Source: Chryseosolibacter sp964563295 (GTDB taxonomy: Bacteria; Bacteroidota; Bacteroidia; Cytophagales; Cyclobacteriaceae). From it: a stretch of 64,000 nt of DNA. The translations under genes and the position numbers were made by a program. The DNA lies in NCBI GenBank assembly GCA_964563295.1, contig CAZLWX010000005.1, forward strand, positions 1 through 64,000, read 5' to 3'. Under the pieces are notes generated by a model. That model saw nothing but the letters and a program-made list of their open reading frames with translations. It did not search any database and had not been told where the DNA came from. Within the stretch, counting starts at the first letter, position 1, and every line of letters begins with the position of its first letter. Shown piece by piece: positions 30,935-40,552 of this stretch.

Positions 30935-32968
30935 TTACATCTTGACTATCTTGAATTCAACCCTTCGGTTCTTGCGCCTCCCGGCGATGTTGCTGTTGGA
31001 TTCTAAAGGCTTTGATTCGCCAAAGAATTGGACAATCATTCGTGCTTCGTCAATTCCTTTTTGCCCGAGGTAGCGCACAACCGACCTGGCGCGTCGTTCC
31101 GACAATCCAAGGTTATATGATTCGGGACCTGTGGCATCGGTATGACCGGCAATTTCAATTTGCATGCCGGTCTTTTCGCTCATCAGTTGAACGATTCGAT
31201 CGAGCTCGGGAAATGACTCAGGCTTGAGCTCGGCTTTGTCGAAATCGAAAAACACATTGTTCAGGGTGATCACTGCATTCTCTTCCACTGTCGCCACAGC
31301 AATAGGTGCAAGATCAAAATCCGTGTTCTCGATGGTCTGGTCACTGGTGATGTTTCTCAGGTCCAGATTCTGACTTTCTGAGATCTTGTTGTCGGCTTCG
31401 GCGCGCACGCCATACAGATGACCTGCAGGCAACCTGATTTCGTACTCGCCTGTGCCGGGATTCGATTGCGCGATGCCGAGGTCACGTCCATCGGGCAATC
31501 GTTCATAAATAATTTTCGCCGCCAGCGCTGCCCCAGTGGTCTTATCCACAATCTTGCCGCGAACGACCACCCACGGCTCCGGGCTGTTGACGATGGGAAG
31601 CTTCACCCGATAAATGTCCGTGTTGGTGTCAGACACGCCCCGCGAATAATAGGCAAAGTCGCTTGCTGCCGGAATGTTGAAGAAAAGGTCTTCCAGGGGC
31701 GAGTTAATTTCGGGACCGAGGTTCTCCGGCTCCGACCAGCTTGTCCACGAATCATCCAGACGTCTCGAGACGTAGATGTCACTGCCTCCGTAGCCACTGA
31801 ATCCCTTCGACGAGAAGTACAGCGTCACATCATCGGATGCCAGGAACGGCGCTGATTCTTCAGCTGCTGTGTTGACCACCGTTCCCAGGTTGAGCGGTTC
31901 AGTCCACGTGCTGTCATCTTTGATGAATGACACATACAAGTCACGATCGCCCTCCGAGTCTTCGCGCTCGACAGACATGATCAGTGTTTGCCGATTGTTC
32001 GTCAGGAAGTAGTTGGCCTTCTCATTGAAGTTGTAGTCGTTGTCGATCTGAATGGGAACCGGATCGGACCATGTTCCGCCCACATTAGAACTCAATGACA
32101 CCCCCGCGACCATTTTCCCCTTAGGACCATATTTGTTGCCGAGGAGCATGACGGCAGATCGTCCATCGGGGGTTACGGATTGAATGGCATTGACAAAATT
32201 GGGAGCTTCGTTGTTGAACCGCGGTCCCATGTTCTGCGCAAGGCTCCAATTTCCCATCGAGTCGAGCTGCGAGTACCAAATGTCTTCGTTGTCCTTAACG
32301 CCACCGATGTTTCCGGGGTGATTCTTGCGGCTAAAGTAAAGTGTCTGGCCATCGGGTGAGAGGAGAGGATTCAACTCACTATAGTCGCTGTTCACGTTCT
32401 TGTCAAGCGATTCAATGATGATCCCCGATCTCAAAAGCTGAAGCTTGGGAATGTCGGCGATTATCGGATAGCCCGAATTGGCAATCGAGATGGCATCGAT
32501 TCCAAAATAATCAGGCAGCGCTGCGCCGTCGAATTCGACTTTGACGGCAGCCACTTTATACGGTGTCTGTTCAACAAAAAGGTTTAACATTCGTCCCTTG
32601 AGTGGAACCGCCATCGGATTAAGAGTATTGATGACGTACTCCCGACCAGCTTCATCATAAGCAAGCACCCGGTAGATTGCGCTCGGGTTATGCGATTCGG
32701 CAATAGCGATCTGGCGTATGCTCATCGGATGTTCAAATCCGACTTTGATGAACTCCTTGCGCTTCGGCCTGTCGGGGACCCAGGCGTTTGGGCTCTGCCC
32801 ACCTGCAGGCATGACATCGGGTTTACCAAGCACCTGCTTTGCCGAGTATTGTACGGGTGTCAATTCAGAGGAAAAATCGAGGACTTTCGATGCCCATTGA
32901 ACAACCTGGGCGTTGGCACCGGAAATGATGCCAATAAAGAAGACCAAATGAAGTAAATACCGCTTCAT
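30935..32968 (-). CDS. OmpA-family envelope protein with beta-propeller
   Basis: The 677-residue protein has a signal peptide (MKRYLLHLVFFIGIISGANA), an N-terminal beta domain (about residues 25-170, WVPDRPKRKEFIKVGFEHPM, discoidin-like), a PD40/WD40-type propeller (SELNPLLSPDGQTLYFSRKN, PDGRSAVMLLG, DVTLYFSSKGFSGYGGSDIY), a carboxypeptidase-regulatory-like domain (VVRGKIVDKTTGAALAAKII) and an OmpA peptidoglycan-binding domain (NNVFFDFDKAELKPESFPEL). The architecture recalls the T9SS-linked protein PorE but without its TPR part. It probably tethers the outer membrane or a surface complex to peptidoglycan. A link to the T9SS is inference. Confidence 0.87.
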   Translation of the reverse strand: MKRYLLHLVFFIGIISGANAQVVQWASKVLDFSSELTPVQYSAKQVLGKPDVMPAGGQSPNAWVPDRPKRKEFIKVGFEHPMSIRQIAIAESHNPSAIYRVLAYDEAGREYVINTLNPMAVPLKGRMLNLFVEQTPYKVAAVKVEFDGAALPDYFGIDAISIANSGYPIIADIPKLQLLRSGIIIESLDKNVNSDYSELNPLLSPDGQTLYFSRKNHPGNIGGVKDNEDIWYSQLDSMGNWSLAQNMGPRFNNEAPNFVNAIQSVTPDGRSAVMLLGNKYGPKGKMVAGVSLSSNVGGTWSDPVPIQIDNDYNFNEKANYFLTNNRQTLIMSVEREDSEGDRDLYVSFIKDDSTWTEPLNLGTVVNTAAEESAPFLASDDVTLYFSSKGFSGYGGSDIYVSRRLDDSWTSWSEPENLGPEINSPLEDLFFNIPAASDFAYYSRGVSDTNTDIYRVKLPIVNSPEPWVVVRGKIVDKTTGAALAAKIIYERLPDGRDLGIAQSNPGTGEYEIRLPAGHLYGVRAEADNKISESQNLDLRNITSDQTIENTDFDLAPIAVATVEENAVITLNNVFFDFDKAELKPESFPELDRIVQLMSEKTGMQIEIAGHTDATGPESYNLGLSERRARSVVRYLGQKGIDEARMIVQFFGESKPLESNSNIAGRRKNRRVEFKIVKM

Positions 32969-33094
32969 GCAACTAGTTAGGGGAACATTTAAGAGATAAA
33001 CATAGCCAAAAAAATCAAAATTGTCGGGTTGAAAGCGGACGAAAAATCCCCAAACGGGCCAATCAAACGAAGCGGCCGGCGATTGCGCAGTGCC

Positions 33095-35389
33095 TTACTC
33101 GACGGAGTGCTTGTTAAACATCAGGTACCCGACATGAAGCAGAACCCCAAGCTGATTATCCTTGTCATCATAATAATTAACGCTCAGACTGATCGGCCCG
33201 AGGGGTGAATGAAGCACAAGGCCGGCGGTCGCGGCAAAATAAACGGCGCGGAGGTCATTGACAGCCTGGGCTTCCTGGTTGATGCCTTGTTGAAGAATTT
33301 CGATGGGCTTAAAAGCATAGGCTTCCAGGCGCAGATCCAGCCTGTTCCGGATAGAAAACACATTGCGGAAGCCGCCCGCGATGTAGTTGAACGCCCGAAA
33401 GTTCTCAAGGAGGAGGCTCCGGCTGTCCATGAGTGGAGCAAAAGCCGGCGCATTCACCAGTGTTCCATAGTAATTCTGAAAAAAGGGTTGATTCGAAAAC
33501 ACCGCCTCGGCATAGTAGCCTGGCCGATACCATCCTGCGTTAAAATACTGCTCCGCCGACGCCTTCAGTCTAAACCATTGATGCCGTGCGCGCACCTCAT
33601 CCTGCTGAACGGATGTACTTCCCGGAACGTAAGTCTCCCGAAGATCGAAATATTGCGCAGCGAACGAGTACGCTCTGCCTGCCGAGGCATACTGTTTACG
33701 GTTCAAGGTGTTGGAAGTGAAAGACCACTCGGAACGAAAGCCTGACAGTCTCAATTCATCGAGGGTATCAGAACTGACGTATACCGTGCCGTTGGCGTAA
33801 CGGTCGATATTGTTGATTCCACCGATCGTCAGGATGCTGCGGAATTCATTCCCTACCGGTATCCCAATCTTCGCCTGATACTTGCGATTGATGCGTCGAA
33901 GCACAGTGTGCGTGGAGATCTCGCGCAGCAAGTCGTCGCTCTCGAGGAAATCCCAGTTATCATATCCTATTTCGGGTTCAAGATAGAACTGCTTCGGAAA
34001 GTCGATGCGCGTTCGGATGGTTGCCGACTTGTAAAAGTTTCCAGCCTGGAATCCACCGTAGAGATGGAAAAGATTGCTTTTGAAATGGTACAGGTTAAGA
34101 CCCATGTAAATGTAGCTCACATCGCGTGTGGCAATGACACCGCCAAAGTCCACCTGGAAATTTTTCTGCGGTCTCCGCGTCAGCATCAGGTGAAAATTCT
34201 GCTGCGCGCTGTCATACACAATATTGGGATAAACGTTGCTGAAATAGTCTTCCGAAACAAGCTTGAAATAACCACTCTTGGCGTCATTGAGGTAGAATGG
34301 CCGGGGACGGTTGCTCCTGAATTTGAAGATCCTCCGGATGTATCGTTGCTGGTTCGCGCTGAAGCCGTTAAATGCAATATTCGAAAATCGGAATGCCGGG
34401 TTCCTGTTGTTGAAGGCGTTTCGTCGCGCTGTCAGTTCATCGCAAGTGGTACGACGCCCGATTTTGGACCGGATTTCTTCCATCTGGCGAATCGTTTGAT
34501 TGTAGCCGCTGTCGATAAGGCTTTTCACTTTGCCAAAGTCGAACGACGTATAGCCATCGAGATCGGGTTGTATGTAAATGCCATTCGGAGGGATGCTCGC
34601 GGGATCGGACTTGTCCAGGAGCATCAATAGCAATGACTTCGTGATGAGTTTTTCATCTTCACCGTAGGGGTATTCATTATACACTTTCGTGGAAACGTTT
34701 GTCCCGATAATGACGTCTGGCTGAAACGTGTCTTGCATCACATCGACAGGAAAATTGTTATACACTCCGCCATCGAAGAGATATTTACCATCCACGCGGA
34801 TAGGGTTGTAAAAGAAGGGTACCGTCTGGGTTGCACGCAGCGCGTCACTCAGGCGTCCGTCAGACAAGACCACCTGATTCTGGGTGAAAATGTCAGCAGC
34901 CACCACCCGCAAAGGCACGAACAGACTGTCGAAGTTGTTTTTCGAAATCGCCGAGGCCATCGCCATTTTTTCGGCAAGCACAAAGTTGAGCGACACATCG
35001 CTCGCCAGGCTGGTATTCAGTTGGAAGTTAAAGATCGAATCGAGTGAGAGGTTTACTTTGAGGAAACCGGGATCGTCTTCAGCCTTATGAAAGAAATAGT
35101 TAAATCCTGTCTCGGGGAGTCCGTTAACCCAACGCTGAAATTGATCGGAGAGAACGAGATTCTCAATTTGCTCAGGACTCATTCCCGCCGCATAGCAGCC
35201 GGCAATAATCCCGCCCATGGAGGTACCAACGACATAATCGATGGGAATGTCATTTTCCTCTAACGCTTTAAGCACGCCCACGTGGGCCAGACCTTTCGCC
35301 GCGCCTCCACTCAACACCAATCCGACTTTCTGCGACCATGCGGAGGAAAAGACACTTAGGGCAAGGATAACGTAGATGGAAGTCTTCAT
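33095..35389 (-). CDS. patatin-like phospholipase fused to an outer-membrane beta-barrel (PlpD-like)
   Basis: The 764-residue protein has a signal peptide (MKTSIYVILALSVFSSAWSQ) and a patatin domain with oxyanion motif SGGAAKGLAHVG, nucleophile Ser57 in GTSMGG and catalytic Asp206 in FDGGVYNN. A POTRA-like linker (FRFSNIAFNGFSANQQRYIR) and a 16-strand Omp85-like barrel (residues about 400-764) follow. This matches the type Vd autotransporter PlpD, whose patatin domain is placed outside the cell, where it cleaves phospholipids. In Bacteroidota the passenger is often not released. The gene lies alone between the large OmpA gene and the M23 gene on the minus strand. Confidence 0.88.
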   Translation of the reverse strand: MKTSIYVILALSVFSSAWSQKVGLVLSGGAAKGLAHVGVLKALEENDIPIDYVVGTSMGGIIAGCYAAGMSPEQIENLVLSDQFQRWVNGLPETGFNYFFHKAEDDPGFLKVNLSLDSIFNFQLNTSLASDVSLNFVLAEKMAMASAISKNNFDSLFVPLRVVAADIFTQNQVVLSDGRLSDALRATQTVPFFYNPIRVDGKYLFDGGVYNNFPVDVMQDTFQPDVIIGTNVSTKVYNEYPYGEDEKLITKSLLLMLLDKSDPASIPPNGIYIQPDLDGYTSFDFGKVKSLIDSGYNQTIRQMEEIRSKIGRRTTCDELTARRNAFNNRNPAFRFSNIAFNGFSANQQRYIRRIFKFRSNRPRPFYLNDAKSGYFKLVSEDYFSNVYPNIVYDSAQQNFHLMLTRRPQKNFQVDFGGVIATRDVSYIYMGLNLYHFKSNLFHLYGGFQAGNFYKSATIRTRIDFPKQFYLEPEIGYDNWDFLESDDLLREISTHTVLRRINRKYQAKIGIPVGNEFRSILTIGGINNIDRYANGTVYVSSDTLDELRLSGFRSEWSFTSNTLNRKQYASAGRAYSFAAQYFDLRETYVPGSTSVQQDEVRARHQWFRLKASAEQYFNAGWYRPGYYAEAVFSNQPFFQNYYGTLVNAPAFAPLMDSRSLLLENFRAFNYIAGGFRNVFSIRNRLDLRLEAYAFKPIEILQQGINQEAQAVNDLRAVYFAATAGLVLHSPLGPISLSVNYYDDKDNQLGVLLHVGYLMFNKHSVE

Positions 35390-35478
35390 AACCTTCAGGA
35401 AACGCCCTTCCTTTCAACAGAAAAAAGCAGGGAATAGTATCAGACCCTGCGTGATGAGTACAAAAATATTACCAGTTT

Positions 35479-36771
35479 TTACGGTAGCGAAGCAAGCGAT
35501 TCCACCGTTTCCGCAGGAAAAGGAATGGCCTTCAGCTTCTGCGTTATCTGTTCTACGACAGCTTCGAACGCTGCCATACGATCTGCCGCCACGGGCTGCG
35601 ACGGTGGAAGTTCAACGCGAAGCGCATCGACCTGCCTTCCATCCTTCCAGAATCGATAGCACAGGTGAGGCCCGGTAGCGAGGCCTGTGCTGCCGACGTA
35701 GCCGATGGTCTGACCTTGTCTGACACGGGTTCCTGGCTTGATACCTGACGCAATTTTTGACATGTGCAGATACTGCGTCGTATAGGTGCCGTTGTGCTTT
35801 ATCTTGACGTAATTGCCATTGTTGGATTTATAACGCGCCTCCAGCACAATTCCGTCACCGACCGATCGGATCGGCGTTCCGGTCGGTGCAGCGAAGTCAG
35901 TGCCCAGGTGGGCCTTGTACCGTTTTTGTACAGGGTGGAACCGCCTCAGGTTGTAGCGCGAGCTAATGCGCGTGAATTCAATCGGATATTTCAGCAAGGC
36001 TTTGCGAAGGCTCTTTCCATCCTCGTCAAAGTAATCGGTTCCATCACCCTGATCGAATGGAAAGGCGTAGTATTCGTTGCCATAGTGTTCGAAGAATATC
36101 CCAAGGATTTGACCGATGCCAATGGGCTGGCCTTCGACCATGTTCTCTTCGTAGATCAACTTGAACTTGTCGCCTTTTTGAAGCCGCTGGAAATCCACTT
36201 GCCAGCCGAAGATATCGACAAAGCGGTTCGTCAATTCGTTGGAGATACCAAGGTCGACGATTGCCTCTGAAAGACTGGACTGAATGACGCCGGAAATCGC
36301 GCGCTCGACCGTGGTAACCTCGCGTTTGAAGAGGTCAACAGAAAGCGAATCGCCAAACTTGAAGACAATGTATTCGATCGGGTTAGGTTCATATACAAGT
36401 GCTTTGGCTTGCACCACCGAATCACGACTGACGATGACGGTGTACTTTTCATTTGCCGCGATCTTGCGTGGGTCAAATATCTTCCTTGATATATTGGATA
36501 ATTGATGGATAAGCGTAGCAGGTACATTGTATTCCATGAGAATATCACCGAGGCGCTCGTTGCGTTTGATCTTGTTCTCGATCACCTCGTGATCGTCCCG
36601 AACAATCATTCCGTACACAAGCCGGGGTTCAGGAACAGGTTCCAACCCGATGGAATCGGGGATAGCAATCGGATCGACGACGGCGGCGACGGGGTCGTCA
36701 ACGGCATGATAAAGAGCAAGACCACCCGCCATCAACACGGCGAGAAAAAATCCTAGAAAGCGCCTGAACAT
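35479..36771 (-). CDS. M23-family peptidoglycan endopeptidase
   Basis: I start at the ATG at 36771, which yields MFRRFLGFFLAVLMAGGLAL, a membrane anchor; the open frame extends upstream to a TTG. After a coiled and beta-rich region comes the M23 core with the metal ligands in HLGTDFAAPTGTPI, followed by KIKHNGTYTTQYLHM. The last motif reads TGPHLCYRFW. In LytM-type enzymes this position is HxH, so the zinc-ligand histidine is replaced by cysteine while the catalytic histidine stays. Cysteine can bind zinc, and I recall this HLC form in other Bacteroidota. It probably trims peptidoglycan in elongation or division. A preceding OapA/LysM-like region may bind wall. Confidence 0.87.
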   Translation of the reverse strand: MFRRFLGFFLAVLMAGGLALYHAVDDPVAAVVDPIAIPDSIGLEPVPEPRLVYGMIVRDDHEVIENKIKRNERLGDILMEYNVPATLIHQLSNISRKIFDPRKIAANEKYTVIVSRDSVVQAKALVYEPNPIEYIVFKFGDSLSVDLFKREVTTVERAISGVIQSSLSEAIVDLGISNELTNRFVDIFGWQVDFQRLQKGDKFKLIYEENMVEGQPIGIGQILGIFFEHYGNEYYAFPFDQGDGTDYFDEDGKSLRKALLKYPIEFTRISSRYNLRRFHPVQKRYKAHLGTDFAAPTGTPIRSVGDGIVLEARYKSNNGNYVKIKHNGTYTTQYLHMSKIASGIKPGTRVRQGQTIGYVGSTGLATGPHLCYRFWKDGRQVDALRVELPPSQPVAADRMAAFEAVVEQITQKLKAIPFPAETVESLASLP

Positions 36772-36945
36772 TGTTTGAAAAAGGTTAAAAAATGAGTCGT
36801 GTTTCAAATATAGTGGGTTTAAAAAATTAGCAAACCGACCTGTTTCAATTGCCTCAACCTTTTCACAAATATAAAATGATCTTTATTCAAATAAAATAAG
36901 CGGCTGTATCTTGTCTCGCCAGTTGAACTCACATTTTTGGAGACG

Positions 36946-39063
36946 TCACTTCAGGTATAATTCCCTGTATGTTTTTTTTCCTGATTCCAGAAAATCGACA
37001 AAATTTTTCACACTCTTGTCGTAGGCTTTCGGCCACGCCAGAACGCGCTCATCTTTCCCGACAAGAACATAAAACGGTTGCGCGTTATTATTCAGCCGGG
37101 TGATCTGCAAATCCGCGTTCTGCTTGCCGATAGTTTTCTTCACCTTGTTATCATATGTGGAAGTATACCATTCATTTTCCGGAAGTTCAGTTTTTTCATC
37201 GACATAGAGCGCAACCACAACAAAGTCATTCTTCAGCCTGCTGAGAACTTCTGGATCAGACCACACGATCGCTTCCATCTCCCTGCAGTTGACGCAGCCA
37301 TGGCCTGTGAAGTCGATAAACAAGGGTTTGTTCTGTCGACGTGCGCAGGCGAGCGCCTGTTCGTAATCAAAATATCCGGTCAGGCCGTGGGGCAAGTGCA
37401 GAAACTCCGCATACTTGGGTTCGTCGCAAATCTTGTTTTGTTCGTCGCTGTCGGGAGAAATGATGTTGAAGTCATGCGTGTACATTGGCGGCAGATAGCC
37501 CGCAAGCGCTTTAAGCGGTGCTCCCCACAATCCAGGGATGAGATAAATGACGAAAGAAAACGTCGCGATCGCGAGCACAAGCCGCGACACGGAAACCTTC
37601 TCGAGTGGTGAGTCATGTGGCAGCCGGATCTTGCCCAACAAATAAAATCCAAGCATACTGAATATCACTACCCAGATAGCTATGTTAAGATCCCGGTCGA
37701 GCAAGCCCCAATGATAGGCCTGGTCAGCGATACTGAAAAACTTGAAAGCCAGCGCGAGCTCCAGAAATCCGAGCGAAACTTTGACCGAGTTGAGCCATCC
37801 TCCAGACTTCGGCATGCTCTTCAACATTTCAGGAAAAAAAGCGAAGAAGGCGAATGGCAACGCAAAGGCTATCGAATACGAAAGCATCATCAGGATGGGT
37901 TTCAATACCTGCCCGCCTGCTGACAGCGCGAGCACGCTTCCCACAATGGGCACCGTACAGCTGAAGGAAATCAACACCAACGTGAACGCCATAAAAAATA
38001 CACCGGACAAGCCGCCTCTTTCGGCGCGCTGATCAATCTTGTTCACCAGTTTGTAGGGAGCATTGATATCGAATAGACCAAAAAATGAGAGGGCGAATAC
38101 GATGAACACCAGGAAAATAAACAAGTTGAGCGCCCAGTTTGTCGCCAGCGCATTAAGCCCTTCCGGACCGAGGATTATGGCAAACAATGTCCCCGCCGAA
38201 GAATACAGGACGATGATAGACAGTCCGAACCAGATTGCTTTCTTCACTCCTTCCTTGCGCGTTTGCGTGTCCTTGAGGAAGAAAGTGACGGTCATCGGTA
38301 TCATCGGAAAAACACAGGGGGTTATCAACGACGCAAGGCCGGCGACAAAGGCCAGAGCCAGCAATGCCCAGAAGGATTCATTCCCATAAGATGGCTCCCC
38401 TTCAAGGATCGACCGATCAAGGACTGGTCCTTTTGCGCTCAAATCCGCGACTATTGGCGGCTGCGCGGATACGCTCGTGTCTGATCCAACATCCGCAGCG
38501 CTTGACTCGGCTTTAGCCTGTTCTTTAGATTCTCCAGGTGAGTTGGCTTCAGGTTTTGGAGTGGTTTTCTTCGGAGCCAGGGTCGAGCCGGGCACTTTTA
38601 TGTTCTCGAACACGAAGTCTTCCTCAAACGGAATGCAGCTACCATCAATTTCGGTACACACCTGCCCCTGAATCGAGCCCTCAATCTTTAGCGGTGAGCC
38701 GGTGACTTTAATCCGTTGTCGAAACTCCGCTTTCTTCTTGAATATTTTGACATCGCAGTCGAAGATCTCATCATGTTTGTCCTCGGGATTGACAGCCACT
38801 GTATTGCCGACGAGCTCGAAATTGGTTTTTCCCGTGAACTGAATTTCGGTCAACAACGGGCCGCAATCCGGATCGAAATCATTGGCGTACATGTACCACT
38901 TCTCATCAATGGAGGCCCTGAAGACGAGTTCGAGCTCATCGCCGACTTTAACATTTGTTTTTGATGTTTCCGTTGTCCAGCTAGCCGGCTTTAGAATCTG
39001 GCCATATCCCAGCACCGAAGTGAACAAAAAAATCAGCAGAAGCTTTGCCGTGTTCAAATACAT
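36946..39063 (-). CDS. dsbD: thiol:disulfide interchange protein DsbD
   Basis: The frame opens further upstream, but the ATG at 39063 gives a proper signal peptide (MYLNTAKLLLIFLFTSVLGY) and 705 residues. The N-terminal beta domain (about residues 25-150), an Ala/Ser/Pro/Lys-rich linker and an eight-helix CcdA-like membrane domain (GLASLITPCVFPMIPMTVTF, FSCTVPIVGSVLALSAGGQV) precede a C-terminal thioredoxin domain with CVNC at residues 590-593. DsbD carries electrons from cytoplasmic thioredoxin to periplasmic partners. Cysteines near CVFP and FSCTVP are the expected transmembrane relay pair. It is transcribed away from lysA in the same direction, across about 230 bases that include the assembly gap. 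Confidence 0.93.
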   Translation of the reverse strand: MYLNTAKLLLIFLFTSVLGYGQILKPASWTTETSKTNVKVGDELELVFRASIDEKWYMYANDFDPDCGPLLTEIQFTGKTNFELVGNTVAVNPEDKHDEIFDCDVKIFKKKAEFRQRIKVTGSPLKIEGSIQGQVCTEIDGSCIPFEEDFVFENIKVPGSTLAPKKTTPKPEANSPGESKEQAKAESSAADVGSDTSVSAQPPIVADLSAKGPVLDRSILEGEPSYGNESFWALLALAFVAGLASLITPCVFPMIPMTVTFFLKDTQTRKEGVKKAIWFGLSIIVLYSSAGTLFAIILGPEGLNALATNWALNLFIFLVFIVFALSFFGLFDINAPYKLVNKIDQRAERGGLSGVFFMAFTLVLISFSCTVPIVGSVLALSAGGQVLKPILMMLSYSIAFALPFAFFAFFPEMLKSMPKSGGWLNSVKVSLGFLELALAFKFFSIADQAYHWGLLDRDLNIAIWVVIFSMLGFYLLGKIRLPHDSPLEKVSVSRLVLAIATFSFVIYLIPGLWGAPLKALAGYLPPMYTHDFNIISPDSDEQNKICDEPKYAEFLHLPHGLTGYFDYEQALACARRQNKPLFIDFTGHGCVNCREMEAIVWSDPEVLSRLKNDFVVVALYVDEKTELPENEWYTSTYDNKVKKTIGKQNADLQITRLNNNAQPFYVLVGKDERVLAWPKAYDKSVKNFVDFLESGKKTYRELYLK

Positions 39064-39142
39064 AGTCTCAAATAAGGTGCTAAAATAACGAACTTGCCTC
39101 CAAAATAGTTGATCTGGCCGGGAAAGGAGGAATCGTTTGCCT

Positions 39143-39197
39143 CTACAGGTCGATCTCGCGTTGATTTCGAAAGAGGTCCTCAAGCTTTTCGCGTTCG
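39143..39197. repeat. first copy of 55-bp duplication at the assembly gap
   Basis: The 55 bases before the N run (CTACAGGTCG to TTTTCGCGTTCG) are identical to the 55 bases right after it. They encode the last codons of lysA. I read this as an unmerged contig overlap rather than biology. Confidence 0.95.
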
Positions 39198-39297
39198 NNN
39201 NNNNNNNNNNNNNNNNNNNNNNNNNNNNNNNNNNNNNNNNNNNNNNNNNNNNNNNNNNNNNNNNNNNNNNNNNNNNNNNNNNNNNNNNNNNNNNNNN
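39198..39297. other. assembly gap of exactly 100 N
   Basis: One hundred Ns, the conventional placeholder for a gap of unknown length. Exact 55-bp copies lie on both sides, so the true gap is probably zero or negative and the contigs overlap. Confidence 0.98.
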
Positions 39298-39352
39298 CTA
39301 CAGGTCGATCTCGCGTTGATTTCGAAAGAGGTCCTCAAGCTTTTCGCGTTCG
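39298..39352. repeat. second copy of 55-bp duplication at the assembly gap
   Basis: Identical to 39143-39197. The copy holds the lysA stop codon (TAG read on the minus strand at 39300-39298), so lysA itself is complete. Confidence 0.95.
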
Positions 39353-40530
39353 CGGATCAGGTTCGGCTCCCCATTCAGGATCAACACCTCGGCCGGCCGG
39401 AGTCGCGAGTTGTAATTTGACGACATAGAGAACCCGTAAGCGCCAGCGTTCCTTATCGCGAGGATGTCGCCTTCACGCACCTCGCTAAGCTTGCGATCAG
39501 CACCCAGCGTATCAGTCTCACAGATGTAACCAACAACCGTGTAGAGCTTTTGCGGGCCGGTGGTATTTGAAATGTTCACGATCTCGTGATAAGCATCATA
39601 CATCATGGGCCTGATGAAATGATTGAGGCCAGAGTCGACACCAACAAAGGTTACCGTAGGTGTCGGTTTGACAACGTTGGCAGTCACCAACAAGTAGCCG
39701 GCCTCACTTACGATAAACTTTCCAGGCTCAAAATGCATCTCAAGTTTGCGTCCATACTGTTGACAAAACGCGTTAAAAGCCTTTGTCAGTTTCAATCCCA
39801 GGTCGTAGACATTTGTTACGATGTCGTCGTCCTTGTAGGGCACTTTAAACCCGCTTCCAAAATCGATAAATCGCAAGTGTGGAAATTCGCGGGCAACACC
39901 GAACAGGATCTCCGCCATTTTGAGAAAGACTTCGCTTTCGGTAATGTCTGACCCGGTATGGATATGCAATCCGTTTATCCTCATGTCATGCGCCTTAACC
40001 ACTTCCTGGATTTCCTGCAACTGGTAAACCGAAATCCCGAACTTCGAATTGCTGTGGCCTGTAGACATTTTGTAATGTCCCCCCGCGAGTATATGCGGGT
40101 TAAGCCGGATGGAGCAAGGGTACGAGTCGCGATACTTTTCACCGAACTTCCTCAACATGGGCAGATTGTCGAGGTTGACGGTCAATTTCATGTCAACAGC
40201 CTGCATGATTTCTTCGAAAGCGACTCCGCTGGGGGTGTACATGACTTGTGAAGGCTCGAACCCGGCATGCAGCGCCAGGTGCGCCTCCTGGATCGACACG
40301 ACGTCAACATCAGAACCGAAGCGTCTGAGAAGTTTCAGGATGGAAATATTGGTCAGCGCTTTCGCGGCATACTTAATCTTTACATCTGAGTCGCCAAACG
40401 CATTGCGCAGGGTTTTGAACTGAAAAATGATCTTCTCGGCGTCGTAAACATAGAGCGGCGAGCCAAAGTCCCTGACGAGCTTCATCAAGTCGACGCTTTG
40501 GATCGTGTACCTGTCGTTAATCAAATCCAT
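39298..40530 (-). CDS. lysA: diaminopimelate decarboxylase
   Basis: LysA converts meso-diaminopimelate to lysine with PLP. The Schiff-base lysine lies in VKIKYAAKALTNISIL, the PLP phosphate loop region in FIDFGSGFKVPY, and the C-terminal active-site loop is GYICETDTLGADRKL. The frame extends to 40650, but the true start is MDLINDRYTIQSVDLMKLV at 40530: it gives 410 residues and lies ten to fifteen bases behind a perfect -7 box. The 3' end abuts the assembly gap but the stop codon is present on the intact contig. No other lysine gene is nearby. It diverges from the alpha/beta hydrolase gene. Confidence 0.94.
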   Translation of the reverse strand: MDLINDRYTIQSVDLMKLVRDFGSPLYVYDAEKIIFQFKTLRNAFGDSDVKIKYAAKALTNISILKLLRRFGSDVDVVSIQEAHLALHAGFEPSQVMYTPSGVAFEEIMQAVDMKLTVNLDNLPMLRKFGEKYRDSYPCSIRLNPHILAGGHYKMSTGHSNSKFGISVYQLQEIQEVVKAHDMRINGLHIHTGSDITESEVFLKMAEILFGVAREFPHLRFIDFGSGFKVPYKDDDIVTNVYDLGLKLTKAFNAFCQQYGRKLEMHFEPGKFIVSEAGYLLVTANVVKPTPTVTFVGVDSGLNHFIRPMMYDAYHEIVNISNTTGPQKLYTVVGYICETDTLGADRKLSEVREGDILAIRNAGAYGFSMSSNYNSRLRPAEVLILNGEPNLIREREKLEDLFRNQREIDL

Positions 40531-40544
40531 CCTGAACAAAAGTT

Positions 40545-40552
40545 CAAATATA
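40545..40552 (-). promoter_or_regulatory. candidate -7 promoter box for lysA
   Basis: TATATTTG on the minus strand matches TAnnTTTG exactly, 14 bases upstream of the lysA ATG. A TTTA sits about 18 bases upstream as a possible weak -33 element. Confidence 0.5.

Noticed and set aside
39143..39352. Direct repeat around the N run as a mobile element or target-site duplication
   Set aside because: A 55-bp exact match meeting a 100-N placeholder is best explained as contig overlap, and it encodes the lysA end.
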